DNA from: Shewanella abyssi
Lineage (GTDB): Bacteria; Pseudomonadota; Gammaproteobacteria; Enterobacterales; Shewanellaceae
NCBI RefSeq assembly: GCF_023284025.1
Contig: NZ_JAKIKR010000028.1
Coordinates: 1 to 60,429 of the forward strand
Direction: 5' to 3'
DNA length: 60,429 nt
The notes beneath the pieces are model-generated. The model had not been told where the DNA came from. It worked only from the letters and a program-made list of their open reading frames with translations, and did not search any database. Shown piece after piece: positions 7,244 through 16,467 of the stretch (the first letter of the stretch is position 1; every line of letters begins with the position of its first letter). The position numbers and the translations under genes were made by a program.

Positions 7244-8701
7244 CTAATCCTTAACCGCTGCAATGATCTGTTTCCGCACGACTTTAATGCCTACTGTGGC
7301 GACATCTGGCCACGGGTAATAACACCTTGGCCGCTTGAAACGGGCTATTTTGTCGGCGAGGAACGCTGTTAACTCTGCTTCAGAAGGCTGGCTAGCTGAA
7401 TCATTAGCAGGTTTAATGATGGCTGCTGGAAGGTGACCAAATTTGGCATCAGCTTGAGCGAAGACGATGGCGTCATCAATCAATGGATGCAGCTTTAATG
7501 CGGCTTCAACCTCTTCTGGTTGCAGGTTTTCGCCACCGCAAACAAACATGTTATCTAAACGGCCGTCAATACACAGGTTGCCGTTTTTGTCCCAATGCCC
7601 TAAGTCAGTACTGCGAAACCAGCCTTTTGTCTCTAATGAGCTTCCTAGAGTCTTGCTAAGACCATCGACGCTAAGGTAACCGAGAAACAGACATTCGCCT
7701 CTTAGCCATATCTCCCCGTCGACTATTTTTAACTCTCGCCGAGGTAATACTCGGCCACTTGAGCCATCCGTGCGGGCAATGCCGGTGGTGATCTGTGAGC
7801 TCATCTCGGTCATGCCATAACTGGTGAAGGCGTTAATATTGAGCGTGTTGAGTTGGTTTAACTGAACGGCTGAAATCGAGCCGCCACCTAACAGCATTGC
7901 TTTGACTTGGCTTAAACAGTGGTGGTCAGCTGTAAGCAACTGTTGCAGTTGCGCACTGACTAAAGACAAGTGGCTAATCTTGTCTCTGGTTAACTGCTCA
8001 GCAAGGGGTATCGATTTATCTTTGAAGATGACGCAGGCACCGGCAAGTGCGCAGCGATTGAGAATAGCCAGGCCACCAATATGAAACAGTGGCAGCGACA
8101 GTAACCAGCTATCTTTCTCAGTGATATCAATCAGTGTTTTCGACCCTTTGGCGCTGGCAATATGGTTATGCAAACTATGTACGGCCGCTTTAGGTAAGCC
8201 AGTGCTGCCAGAGGTAAGAATGGCATTTACCGCTTGTTGAGGATTAATTTCTGGTGCTTGCTGCACGCTTTGTTGCTCGAAATTCAGCGCTAATAACTGA
8301 GTGCTATCTGTGCCAAGCGCCAGCAGGGCACTTTCTAGCTTGGGTAGTCGTGTTTGTGTGCTGTTGGGGAGCCAGCAGTAGCGATATTGATGCGCTTGAA
8401 TTAGCTCAAGCAGCTGTATTTGCGCAAAGCGTGGCGAAATAGGGCAAAACAGCAGAGCATTGTCGACGCAGGCCCAATAAAGCGTGAGTAACTCAGGGCT
8501 ATTATTAGCAACACAAGCAAGCCTATCACCTTGCGTTAATCCTGCTTGCTTAAGCTGTTCCCCGATGGCGATGACTTGCTGACTGAGCTGCTGATAACTT
8601 ACCGCTACACCGCTGAGCTTATAGGCGATGGAATCAGGTCGCTGCGCAGCAACCTGATGAATGGGGGACAATTTAACAATGTCGACAGAAGTATTGGGCA
8701 T
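7244..8701 (-). CDS. menE: o-succinylbenzoate--CoA ligase MenE
   Basis: ATP-dependent acyl-CoA synthetase that activates o-succinylbenzoate to OSB-CoA for menaquinone synthesis. It has 485 residues and the ANL superfamily layout. The P-loop-like motif ILTSGSTGLPKAAVHS is at about 162-177, the A5-type motif TSYGMTEMSSQ near 290, and the A7/A8 segment STDLGHWDKNGNLCIDGRLDNMF near 365-387. A C-terminal lid includes KIARFKRPR. It is the last gene of the men operon, starting 6 bp after the menC stop. A repeat-rich, gene-free stretch follows. Confidence 0.95.
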   Translation of the reverse strand: MPNTSVDIVKLSPIHQVAAQRPDSIAYKLSGVAVSYQQLSQQVIAIGEQLKQAGLTQGDRLACVANNSPELLTLYWACVDNALLFCPISPRFAQIQLLELIQAHQYRYCWLPNSTQTRLPKLESALLALGTDSTQLLALNFEQQSVQQAPEINPQQAVNAILTSGSTGLPKAAVHSLHNHIASAKGSKTLIDITEKDSWLLSLPLFHIGGLAILNRCALAGACVIFKDKSIPLAEQLTRDKISHLSLVSAQLQQLLTADHHCLSQVKAMLLGGGSISAVQLNQLNTLNINAFTSYGMTEMSSQITTGIARTDGSSGRVLPRRELKIVDGEIWLRGECLFLGYLSVDGLSKTLGSSLETKGWFRSTDLGHWDKNGNLCIDGRLDNMFVCGGENLQPEEVEAALKLHPLIDDAIVFAQADAKFGHLPAAIIKPANDSASQPSEAELTAFLADKIARFKRPRCYYPWPDVATVGIKVVRKQIIAAVKD

Positions 8702-8707
8702 AAAGGG

Positions 8708-9751
8708 CTAACCGAGTTCAAGCAGCAGTTGTAGATCGCCTAATTGCAGGCATCTTGCTTTACCTGTGCTTTGCAGTAGATCTTGGCTAAAGGCGCTTAG
8801 GGTATCGATACCTGGGATCTCGCCAGGGGTCACAATGTCGGCCAAACGGCTAAGATCAGTTATACCTAGACTGGCTTCTAAACTTGAACTCAATATTGAG
8901 CGCACCCCATGTTCAGCGGCCAAATGCTGTAGTGACTGCAATTTTTCCAAGCTACCCAGTAGCATAGGCTTGATGATGATGGCACAAAGCCCTGCTTGCA
9001 TCTCAAACTGATAGTGTGGCTCATTGAGCGACTCGTCTAATGCCCAAGGCGCTGCAATCGCTTGATAAAATGTTGGGTTATCGACAGCTTGTTTGCAAGG
9101 CTCCTCAATATACTCAATAGCATGCAAAGGAATACAAGCGATGAATTCGATGGCTTGTTGTAGCTCAAAGCCACGGTTTGCATCGAGCCTTAGTTTTAAA
9201 TCTGGCCGTATGGCTAAGATCTGATGGATTAGTTTGATCTCATCCTCAAGGGATGTCTGTGCGACTTTTACCTTAACGGCATGGACATTTTTAGCTAGCG
9301 CCGCCACACGCTCGGTAACTGCGGTTAACGGCTCATCCTGATTACGGTAGATAAGCGGAATAGTCCGCGCCTCAAGGCTGTGGCCATCGAGCTGCCCGCT
9401 AAGTTTGGCATGTAATAAACTTAAGCCAAAAGCGACTGCGTTTTGCTCGGTCTTATCGGCAAAATCGAGCAGCTTATCTACTGGTTGTAGATGCAGCTGC
9501 GTCAGATATTCTCCGAGTTGTGCCGTTGTTTCTGCAAGCGAGTGCTGACTATAACCAGTCAATGGATTGCCTTCAATATCAGTACCCGAAAGCGGGGCAA
9601 TCTCAACTTGTTCAGTTCGCTCATCACTAGCCAAACTTATTGTCGCGCTAAGCACTAAACCATGGCGTTGGTCGATGCGTTGCTTACCTACGGGTAATAA
9701 TCTATCGAGATCAATACTGTATTGATGAAGGCTAAGTTTAGTGAGGATCAT
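8708..9751 (-). CDS. menC: o-succinylbenzoate synthase MenC
   Basis: Enolase-superfamily enzyme that dehydrates SHCHC to o-succinylbenzoate. It has 347 residues. Signature positions are visible: VKVKVAQ (catalytic Lys), LRLDANRGF (metal Asp), EYIEEPC (metal Glu), ALDESL (metal Asp) and IIKPMLLG (second Lys). The start ATG overlaps the menH stop by one base (TAATG), so translation is coupled. Family annotation is secure from these motifs and the operon context. Confidence 0.95.
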   Translation of the reverse strand: MILTKLSLHQYSIDLDRLLPVGKQRIDQRHGLVLSATISLASDERTEQVEIAPLSGTDIEGNPLTGYSQHSLAETTAQLGEYLTQLHLQPVDKLLDFADKTEQNAVAFGLSLLHAKLSGQLDGHSLEARTIPLIYRNQDEPLTAVTERVAALAKNVHAVKVKVAQTSLEDEIKLIHQILAIRPDLKLRLDANRGFELQQAIEFIACIPLHAIEYIEEPCKQAVDNPTFYQAIAAPWALDESLNEPHYQFEMQAGLCAIIIKPMLLGSLEKLQSLQHLAAEHGVRSILSSSLEASLGITDLSRLADIVTPGEIPGIDTLSAFSQDLLQSTGKARCLQLGDLQLLLELG

Positions 9752-10560
9752 TACGTGGGCCTATTGGATGATTGTGGGCTAAATGAAAGCGGGTTGAGCA
9801 GTTGTACAACCAACTGGCTAAAGACTTCAGGAGCAGTGCTATGGACATTATGGCCACTGGCTGCCATAGGGTGAATAGCGATGGGATATTGTTGCTGCCA
9901 GCGAGTGGCGAGCGAGAGAAATTTTTGATCATCACTTCCGGCAATAAAATAGCATGGCGCAGAGATTATCATCGGCGTGTCCCAAAGATCGCCTTGCTCA
10001 GCAAGTGATGTGGCTTGATAGCAGTTAACCAGTGCTAAGGCTTGATTGGCACTGCGCTGCTGGATCATTGCTTGGCGTTGTTTGACGCTAAGATCGGCAA
10101 ATACCGCTTGTTGGTACCAAAGCGTTAAAAAATCCTCAATATCGAGGCTATTTAGTTTCGCTGCCCACTGTGCATCATTGGCTTTTCTGGCGGTTTTGTC
10201 ATCTGCAGACTTAAGGCCTGGGTGGCACGACTCTAGTATTAAGCTGAGGATCTTTTCAGGTGCATGCCGCGCAAGGTGCAGCGCTATCCGGCCACCGAGC
10301 GAATAACCAATCAAGTGATACTGCGTAATGTTAAGGCGTGAAAGTGTTTGCTGGATAAGCGAGCTGCAGGCATCAAAACCAGGTATCGGTAAGCTGCAGT
10401 TTAGGCTTTCGCCATGACCCGGCAGATCGATGCTAACGCAATAATATTGCTTAGCTAACACCTCTATAACTGCTGTCCAATCCTCTTTACTGCCCAAAAA
10501 ACCGTGCAACAGTACAACGACTGGTGCAGCGGGGTCGCCTTGGCATTGAGTTGCCAGCAT
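9751..10560 (-). CDS. menH: 2-succinyl-6-hydroxy-2,4-cyclohexadiene-1-carboxylate synthase MenH
   Basis: Alpha/beta-hydrolase-fold lyase that removes pyruvate from SEPHCHC to give SHCHC. It has 269 residues. The oxyanion segment VVLLHGFLGSKEDW is at about 15-28, the nucleophile elbow GYSLGG near 85-90, and the catalytic His in ASGHNVHSTAPE near 240. Its ATG overlaps the menD stop by one base (TGATG). The order menD-menH-menC-menE is the compact version found in Shewanella and relatives. Confidence 0.94.
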   Translation of the reverse strand: MLATQCQGDPAAPVVVLLHGFLGSKEDWTAVIEVLAKQYYCVSIDLPGHGESLNCSLPIPGFDACSSLIQQTLSRLNITQYHLIGYSLGGRIALHLARHAPEKILSLILESCHPGLKSADDKTARKANDAQWAAKLNSLDIEDFLTLWYQQAVFADLSVKQRQAMIQQRSANQALALVNCYQATSLAEQGDLWDTPMIISAPCYFIAGSDDQKFLSLATRWQQQYPIAIHPMAASGHNVHSTAPEVFSQLVVQLLNPLSFSPQSSNRPT

Positions 10561-12269
10561 CAGCTTTGTTTCACCCAGGTGGCGATATGGGCAATTTGAT
10601 CACTGGCTTGGTTTTGTGACACGCTCACCTCGATTACCGAAGGCCCTGGGTAGGTCAGGGCATATTCGTAAGACTCGATAAAGTCATCGAGGTCATCAAC
10701 TTGGTTATAGGCTAGGCCGAACATAGCGGCGCCAAATCCAAATTCAAGACCATGGGATAAGCGATAGTAATCGTTGCGTAATTGTTCGTTAGGCACTGGC
10801 AGCAGGTTAAATATATTACCGCCATCGTTATTGAGAATAACAATAACAAACGGACTGGTGACGCTACGCGCAATCGCCAAGGAGTTGAGATCATGTAGCT
10901 GTGAAATATCACCGATAACCAGTGTGGTTGGTTTTTTATCCGCAATGGCAACGCCGCATGCGGTTGCGAGTAGTCCATCAATCCCCGAAGCGCCGCGATT
11001 GGTAAAGACGGTTGCGTGCTCAGCGGTGATAGGAGCGAACATATCGAATAGTCTGACGGGCAGACTATTGCCAATAAATAGCTGGTGCTCACGGGTTTGA
11101 CGTTTGGCTATTGCCCGTATCGCCTGTGCTTCGCCGAACTCTGCATGATCAATTTGCTGCTGGTATAGGGTTTCTAGCGCTGCATTATACTGCACTAATG
11201 GCAATGCCCACTGTGCCTGAGATGAGCGTGGCCAAGGCAGCTGGCTAAAGGTGTTAGCCTGCGCAATCCATACTTGTTTCGCACTGTGCTTGGGGTCAAG
11301 TCTTTGTTGCTGTGGCAGAACTTGCCAGTAGTCCTTCCAGCTATGTTCACTTAAATAGCTCATCAACCGTTTTGACAGGATACGACCGCCAAAAACGATC
11401 ACTTTTTCAGCTTGTGCTAGCAGAGCCTGGGCTTTCGGTTGCAGTAACAGCTGGTCGATATTACCGATGGCAGCGCTACTTTGTCGAAGTTGTGATTGGG
11501 CATCGGAAACGATTGGCCAACCGAGCTTTATCGATAGCGCGATCAGCTGTTCAGGCTGATGCTCAGGTGCCAATGTTGCTGCCACAATGATGCCTTTCCC
11601 ATGGACAAATCTGGCCAGTGCATCATGGGTTGGTAGCTGTGAAGCTGTTGGCGCTGCGTATTGAATATAGGGTGCATTACCTTGCTGCCATTGAGCAACT
11701 GGCTTTAAATAATGGCTAAAGTCTGCTTGAGGCGCTGTTGGATAGAGTGGCTCGCGGTACATGCAGTTAATATGCACCGGCTGCGTTTGATTGCTGACCG
11801 CATCATCGATAGCGCTTAATAGCGCGGCCGGGCCAATATTCATCTCTGGCGTAGGTAAACTGAGTGGCTTGGCATATTGAGCAAAAATGGCTGGCTGGGT
11901 AATCGCTTGGTTAGCGCCACAATCAATTAGCTCTGGCGGGCGATCACCTGAAAGGACTATCAGTGGAACCTGGGTTAGCCAAGCTTCGATTACCGCTGGA
12001 TATAGATTCGCGACTGCGGTGCCTGAGGTGGTGATAATAGCCACCGGAGCGCCACTGGCTTTGGCTAGGCCTAGCGCCATAAAGCCTAAACCTCTTTCAT
12101 CAAAATGTAGATGTTGGCTCAGATTTTTTTGCTTCGCTGCCGCTAAGGTTAGCGGGGTTGAGCGCGATCCCGGTGCCATGCAGACATGTTTGACCCCTAG
12201 ACGAGCAAGCTCCTCTAAGATTAACGTTCCCCAAAGCAAGTTTAATTCAGCCGTATGTTCAGTTTGCAT
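10560..12269 (-). CDS. menD: SEPHCHC synthase MenD (thiamine diphosphate enzyme)
   Basis: Adds the succinic semialdehyde unit derived from 2-oxoglutarate to isochorismate, the first committed step of menaquinone synthesis. It has 569 residues. The N-terminal PYR domain has [15 protein letters not shown] and [18 protein letters not shown]. The C-terminal PP domain has [15 protein letters not shown] followed by [15 protein letters not shown], the ThDP and magnesium binding motif. It is the first gene of the operon. Menaquinone is the electron carrier for anaerobic respiration in this group. No menF or menB is present in the window. Confidence 0.96.
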   Translation of the reverse strand: MQTEHTAELNLLWGTLILEELARLGVKHVCMAPGSRSTPLTLAAAKQKNLSQHLHFDERGLGFMALGLAKASGAPVAIITTSGTAVANLYPAVIEAWLTQVPLIVLSGDRPPELIDCGANQAITQPAIFAQYAKPLSLPTPEMNIGPAALLSAIDDAVSNQTQPVHINCMYREPLYPTAPQADFSHYLKPVAQWQQGNAPYIQYAAPTASQLPTHDALARFVHGKGIIVAATLAPEHQPEQLIALSIKLGWPIVSDAQSQLRQSSAAIGNIDQLLLQPKAQALLAQAEKVIVFGGRILSKRLMSYLSEHSWKDYWQVLPQQQRLDPKHSAKQVWIAQANTFSQLPWPRSSQAQWALPLVQYNAALETLYQQQIDHAEFGEAQAIRAIAKRQTREHQLFIGNSLPVRLFDMFAPITAEHATVFTNRGASGIDGLLATACGVAIADKKPTTLVIGDISQLHDLNSLAIARSVTSPFVIVILNNDGGNIFNLLPVPNEQLRNDYYRLSHGLEFGFGAAMFGLAYNQVDDLDDFIESYEYALTYPGPSVIEVSVSQNQASDQIAHIATWVKQS

Positions 12270-12596
12270 AGATTATTACCATCCCAATGATAATGTTAGT
12301 TTAACTTGCTTTAGCGCCAAGGAATATGATCGGCTCTGGTTTTCTTAAATCTGCAAGCTAACGTAAAAAAGGCGAATGAAGACTATCGACCTTGATTGTC
12401 TATCCATTCACTCATCACTACATGGGTTTTAATTTTAGTGATATCGGGCAGTTATTAGTTTTGCTTTAGGCTGGAATATGGCCTACGCCATATTACTGAT
12501 GCTAATTTTGTTTCCAATATTATGGGCACAGAAAACCCATCTAAACCGAAAACAAGCGCTAGCTTGAGTCAATAGCAGCCGTGTAATCGTGGTCTT
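12270..12596. other. Intergenic region upstream of menD
   Basis: 327 bp, presumably carrying the men promoter on the minus strand, although I could not pick convincing -35/-10 boxes. A short inverted repeat AATATGGCctacGCCATATT lies around 12475-12494. It contains the short hydrophobic frame at 12478-12567, described separately. Confidence 0.5.
12478..12567 (+). CDS. Possible 29-residue membrane microprotein
   Basis: An ATG frame of 29 residues beginning MAYAILLMLILFPILWAQ and ending in a basic tail (KTHLNRKQALA): one hydrophobic helix followed by positive charge, the shape of a small inner-membrane protein. There is no good ribosome-binding site, and the ATG falls inside an inverted repeat. 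An upstream frame in another phase (from 12422, MGFNFSDIGQLLVLL) stops just before it, so a frameshifted small gene is also possible. Very tentative. Confidence 0.18.
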   Translation: MAYAILLMLILFPILWAQKTHLNRKQALA

Positions 12597-13046
12597 TTAT
12601 TGAGTTTCTATTGCTAGGTTACGCATCTGGATCAGTTCGCTATGGCGCAGGTGTAGCAATTCAGAGGTGCGACGGATCATCTGATCTTCATATTGGCACA
12701 AATGTCCATCAGCATAGGCTAAGCGCCACATTGCCAGGATGAGTTGTTGTTTTTGCTCAATATCAAAGTTGTCATTAATGGCTTGAGTAAACTCATAAAG
12801 CGAGGTGGAGTTATTTTGCGACACGGTAGCATCTGCGATTAATGCATTCACATCATCGACTGACAAGCCTAAGCTGGTGGTGAGAAGCTCAGGTAGGATG
12901 TTAGCTTCTTCATCTGACATGCTCTCATCGGCCATGACGACTTCCAATAGCAAGCTGGCCGCGGCAAGGTTAAGCTGCTGCGCCAGCTCTTCAGCTGAAA
13001 GCGTTTGACTGGGAGCTTCAAAAAATTGTTTTAGCTTGGCAAGCAT
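12597..13046 (-). CDS. TerB-like tellurite-resistance-domain protein
   Basis: 149 residues, mostly helical and acidic, with the TerB-type helical core: LLLEVVMADESMSDEEANIL (about 33-52) and MWRLAYADGHLCQYEDQMIRR (about 105-125), the two metal-site-like repeats with AD(E/G) and D/E residues. No signal peptide or membrane segment. Such stand-alone TerB proteins are common in marine gammaproteobacteria, and their exact job is unknown. A 12-bp inverted repeat lies upstream, between it and the DUF2780 gene. Confidence 0.8.
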   Translation of the reverse strand: MLAKLKQFFEAPSQTLSAEELAQQLNLAAASLLLEVVMADESMSDEEANILPELLTTSLGLSVDDVNALIADATVSQNNSTSLYEFTQAINDNFDIEQKQQLILAMWRLAYADGHLCQYEDQMIRRTSELLHLRHSELIQMRNLAIETQ

Positions 13047-13101
13047 GCAAGTTCCTCAAAGGTGGGTATAAAGCTTAGAGCGTCAAACTTAAGCAGAGTT
13101 C

Positions 13102-13141
13102 CATCTTGGTTGCGCTGAATGACTCAATAGCAACCAAGATG
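13102..13141. terminator. Stem-loop between DUF2780 and TerB-like genes
   Basis: A perfect 12-bp inverted repeat, CATCTTGGTTGC (13102-13113) and GCAACCAAGATG (13130-13141). It lies downstream of the DUF2780 gene on the minus strand. There is no clear T tract, so it may be a weak terminator, an attenuator or an mRNA-stabilising hairpin. Confidence 0.45.
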
Positions 13142-13155
13142 ACAATCTAGCAAGC

Positions 13156-13701
13156 TTACAATATGGCGCCGAGTCCTTGCATCAGTAGGTCAGAGGTACC
13201 TGATGTTCCATTAGCGTCGAGGTAGCCCTTGACGATATCAATCATAGGTGCTGCTAAATCTTTGGAAATTCCAAGCTTTTCAAAAGCGTCGTAAACCATA
13301 GCACCCCCCTTAAGTGAGTCTCCAAATCCACCTGCTTTTGATAACAAGCCTGACATTCCTGAGCCACTATCCATTTCAGGTACTGCACTTAGCAAACCAT
13401 CAATACCAGGGATAGAGTCTGCAATGGAGCTGAAATCACTGCTGCCCAATGAAGATTGCGCTAATGATAGCAAACTGCCTAAGCCGCCCTCTGCTTGACC
13501 CTGGCTTAAGCCTAGTTGCGACATAACACTGCCGACCAAATCATCAGATTGTGCCGGGGTTGAAATTGCTGTTACTACCTTTGTTGATGGATGTTTTGCA
13601 GTTGCTTCTGCGAATAGATCAACCCCGTGGGCGTTAACTTGAGTTGAGAATATGCTTAATAGCGTCAGAATACCTGCAGTCAATAATTTCATCGGGGCCA
13701 T
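13156..13701 (-). CDS. DUF2780 (VcgC/VcgE-type) exported protein
   Basis: 181 residues. An N-terminal signal peptide (about 1-24, MKLLTAGILTLLSIFSTQVNA, cleavage after VNA) is followed by a Gly/Ser/Leu-rich domain (VMSQLGLSQGQAEGGLGSLL.. and IPGIDGLLSAVPEMDSGS) typical of DUF2780. Probably periplasmic. The family has no established function. The second Met (MKLLTAG) fits the signal peptide better than the first (MAPMKLL). It is monocistronic, about 110 bp upstream of the TerB-like gene on the same strand. Confidence 0.82.
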   Translation of the reverse strand: MAPMKLLTAGILTLLSIFSTQVNAHGVDLFAEATAKHPSTKVVTAISTPAQSDDLVGSVMSQLGLSQGQAEGGLGSLLSLAQSSLGSSDFSSIADSIPGIDGLLSAVPEMDSGSGMSGLLSKAGGFGDSLKGGAMVYDAFEKLGISKDLAAPMIDIVKGYLDANGTSGTSDLLMQGLGAIL

Positions 13702-13877
13702 CCTTTTAAGTTAAATCTGTTGTATTTTTTACTAGTTTAACGGTTTTAACAATTTGTTTGCAGTTTTTTTACTTTTAACAAATAGCGAATACGTGATTTC
13801 AACTGTGCATTAATTACTAAACTTGGGTATCCTTAGCCCTAATTCGTGTTATTCAATTTCATTTTTTGGAAAACCCT

Positions 13878-14606
13878 ATGTCATTATCAGCCGTCTTGAC
13901 TCAAGCATTTAATTTTTTTCGTAATAATATTAGCCAGTTAGCCGCTTTAACTGTTCCGGTGTTGTTTATCCAGGTCGGTATTCAGCTATGGTTGAGTTTA
14001 GAGATAAGCACTGCTGATCTTGAAAACCCTCAGTTTGGCACCAGTCATATGGTGGCGATGATGGCGTTGTTGTTAGTATTTTCGTTTTTAATTGCCGCAT
14101 TAACACTGTTTTTAGAGATCCGCTCCCAAGGACACAGTCCTAGTAACGGTATGATATTAAAAACCAGCTTGAACTTTGTTCCCGCTTTACTGTTGGCTGG
14201 AGTCTTTTCAGGTCTTGCGGTGCTGGCACCGTTCTTCGTGCTTCTGGCGATAAACCCTATGTTAGGTATTATCGGCTTGGTGATTAGTATTTACCTTTTT
14301 GCTCGATTGGCCTTTGTTAACTTCATGGTGGTCGTTGAGCGATTGACGCCGATGGAAGCCATTAAGCGTAGCTTTACCTTCAGTGGGCCGATAGCGCTGA
14401 AAACAATAACGGTATTATTACTTTATATTCCAATCTCTTTAGTGGGCAGCGTACTGGCCATGGGCACACAGCTTGGTGGCGTACCATTGCAATTGATTGG
14501 TGAAGTCATAGTGGCGTTCTTTGGCTTGTTCGTTAACGTGGTACTGTTTCGTTTGTATATGGTTTCCCGTGAAGAGTCAGATACTCCTGGCAATCTAGAG
14601 CAGTAA
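13878..14606 (+). CDS. YciC/UPF0259-like integral membrane protein
   Basis: 242 residues from the ATG at 13878. An in-frame TTG 12 bp upstream would give the leader MENP, but the GGA at 13868-13870 is well spaced for the ATG. It opens with LSAVLTQAFNFFRNNISQLAALTVPVLFIQV, like YciC proteins. There are about six hydrophobic segments (about 23-43, 63-87, 103-130, 130-158, 180-205 and 210-232). No catalytic motif. It is followed by a stem-loop. Function unknown; inner-membrane location is certain from hydrophobicity. Confidence 0.75.
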   Translation: MSLSAVLTQAFNFFRNNISQLAALTVPVLFIQVGIQLWLSLEISTADLENPQFGTSHMVAMMALLLVFSFLIAALTLFLEIRSQGHSPSNGMILKTSLNFVPALLLAGVFSGLAVLAPFFVLLAINPMLGIIGLVISIYLFARLAFVNFMVVVERLTPMEAIKRSFTFSGPIALKTITVLLLYIPISLVGSVLAMGTQLGGVPLQLIGEVIVAFFGLFVNVVLFRLYMVSREESDTPGNLEQ

Positions 14607-14625
14607 TCCTCAAAAAACATCGGTA

Positions 14626-14661
14626 ATAATGGCGAATGTTTTACAGGATATTCGCCATTAT
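14626..14661. terminator. Stem-loop after the YciC-like gene
   Basis: A perfect 12-bp inverted repeat ATAATGGCGAAT (14626-14637) and ATTCGCCATTAT (14650-14661), 20 bp past the stop. No strong T tract follows. Confidence 0.5.
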
Positions 14662-14710
14662 CCTAGCTAAGTCAACGTTACGCATCTAGTCAACAGCGTG
14701 GGAGCATATC

Positions 14711-16120
14711 TTGTTAAACGATATTGAATTCGTTAATCAGTTTTCAGTTGAACTGGGGCAGGATTATCGCAAGGCTAAGAGCTTTGTAACCGATGTGCCA
14801 ACACAAGCTTTACTTCATGTTCGAAGCTTTAGCCATAAGCTAACCAGTTTATTGGCTGAAGAACACGCTATTCATTTCGATAGCCCCAATCTTTACGACC
14901 GTATTGAGCAGCTAAACCAACGCAGACTTATCGATGTAAAAACCACCCGAGCGCTGCATAAGTTACGTGCCGATGGTAATCGTGGTGCCCACCCAGAAAA
15001 GTATCACCTGACTCCTGAGCAATTGCAGCAGTTAAGCCAACGTGCAATTAAAAATCTACTACAGCTGGTGGATTCACTGTTTAGTCAGGTGACAAATGAC
15101 AACAAGCCTGAGTATTACTTTGAAGAGTTTGATGCCTTAGCGGGCAGGGACTTGTGCTATCGCGCGGTGATGGAGCGAGATGCTGAATCGCAATATCTTG
15201 TCGGCATGTCGCTTAAGACGCGAGCATTAATGCAAAGAGAGCAGGAACAAGCATTACAAGAAAGTCGCGAAGATAAAGTCAAAGACCGCTCAACAGCATC
15301 ATTCAAGCAAGCAAGTTATTGGTTTTCCCAAGCCGCAGATGACGATGTGAATGCACTCTATGAGCACGGCGTATCATTAATCCATGGTTACAGCGGTGAG
15401 TTTGATGTGATAGCAGGTGAGCAGGCCATTGCAAAGGCGGCTACCGCAGGCGTTGCCAATGCCATGGCGTTGTTAGGCTACTTTTATTTAGTGGGTAGTC
15501 AGCATTTTGCAGCCGATGTTCAGCTTGCAGAGCGTTACTTGAGCCAAGCGGCAAAGCTCGAGCAATCAGAAGCGATGGCAAATCTGGGTGTGCTTTATTA
15601 TCAGCAGTCTGATCTGAAAATGGCTTATAAATATATTAGCCGTGCCGCCAATGCAGGTTTCCCCCATGCGCAATATCACTTGGCGCTAATGCTAGCTCGC
15701 GGTGAAGGTTGTGATGCCGATGCAGTCAAAAGCGAGCACTGGTTAGCTGAGGCCGCTGAACAAGGCCAAGTCGATGCGATGTTCTCTAGAGCCCAGTCGA
15801 TGCTGCATGATGACAGTGCATTGGGGCAGGATTACTCCCAGGCAGAAAGCTATTTACGTGAAGTCATTAAATACGGCCACAGTGTACCGGCGATGATCGA
15901 GCTAAGCATCGCACTTGCTGACGGCATGCTAGGGCGTATTGATGTTGTTGCAGCAGCTTCTTTATTAAAACTTGCCCGAGAACACGCTAACGACGAAGAG
16001 TTGGCGGTTATCGAACCTCTATGGGCTTCACTTAAGCAGCAAGTACTCTCTGTTATTAAAATGACAAATTCAGCGCAAGAAAAAGCAGCGTTAGCGAAAG
16101 CGGCTGAGTTACTTAGCTAA
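14711..16120 (+). CDS. DUF4145 / Sel1-repeat protein
   Basis: 469 residues, starting at a TTG with GGGAGC upstream. Residues about 20-100 match the DUF4145 fold (VPTQALLHVRSFSHKLTSLL .. LHKLRADGNRGAHPEK), a domain also found fused to restriction and helicase proteins. Residues about 200-410 contain tandem Sel1-like repeats such as SQAADDDVNALYEHGVSL, AAKLEQSEAMANLGVLYYQ and AANAGFPHAQYHLALMLARG. Soluble, with no signal peptide. Sel1 arrays are protein-interaction scaffolds; the partner is unknown. It stands alone, with no operon partners. A Gln/Glu-rich linker (about 175-195) separates the two parts. Confidence 0.75.
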   Translation: MLNDIEFVNQFSVELGQDYRKAKSFVTDVPTQALLHVRSFSHKLTSLLAEEHAIHFDSPNLYDRIEQLNQRRLIDVKTTRALHKLRADGNRGAHPEKYHLTPEQLQQLSQRAIKNLLQLVDSLFSQVTNDNKPEYYFEEFDALAGRDLCYRAVMERDAESQYLVGMSLKTRALMQREQEQALQESREDKVKDRSTASFKQASYWFSQAADDDVNALYEHGVSLIHGYSGEFDVIAGEQAIAKAATAGVANAMALLGYFYLVGSQHFAADVQLAERYLSQAAKLEQSEAMANLGVLYYQQSDLKMAYKYISRAANAGFPHAQYHLALMLARGEGCDADAVKSEHWLAEAAEQGQVDAMFSRAQSMLHDDSALGQDYSQAESYLREVIKYGHSVPAMIELSIALADGMLGRIDVVAAASLLKLAREHANDEELAVIEPLWASLKQQVLSVIKMTNSAQEKAALAKAAELLS

Positions 16121-16467
16121 GATGAGCAGATCTTTATATTGATTGCTATAGTTTGTACTCATTCTCGCGTCATTAGCATTGATAATGCACTCACTATTAG
16201 TGAATATTAATTCTTTTCATCTTCCCAAAATGATAGGAATGAACTAAGATGCGTGGACCCAATTGTGAGTGTACCCATCGGTTAAACAAGGTAACAAACT
16301 GAGGCTCATAAGCACTCTGCGGTTGATTTATCTTATCTTTGCTACCACTTTAGTTTTTCTGACTGTAAACTGTTTGTTCCACAAATATGTAAGCTACCTC
16401 TACATCTAGGTTGTATACATTATGCAATACGTGTAGATTGGCGGCAATCAAAATGCCGGAGCGCTAC
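16121..16467. other. Intergenic region
   Basis: 347 bp between the Sel1 gene and the HEGYPGHH gene. Only short inverted repeats such as GCATtgataATGC are visible. No gene, terminator with T tract or promoter that I can defend. Confidence 0.4.
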
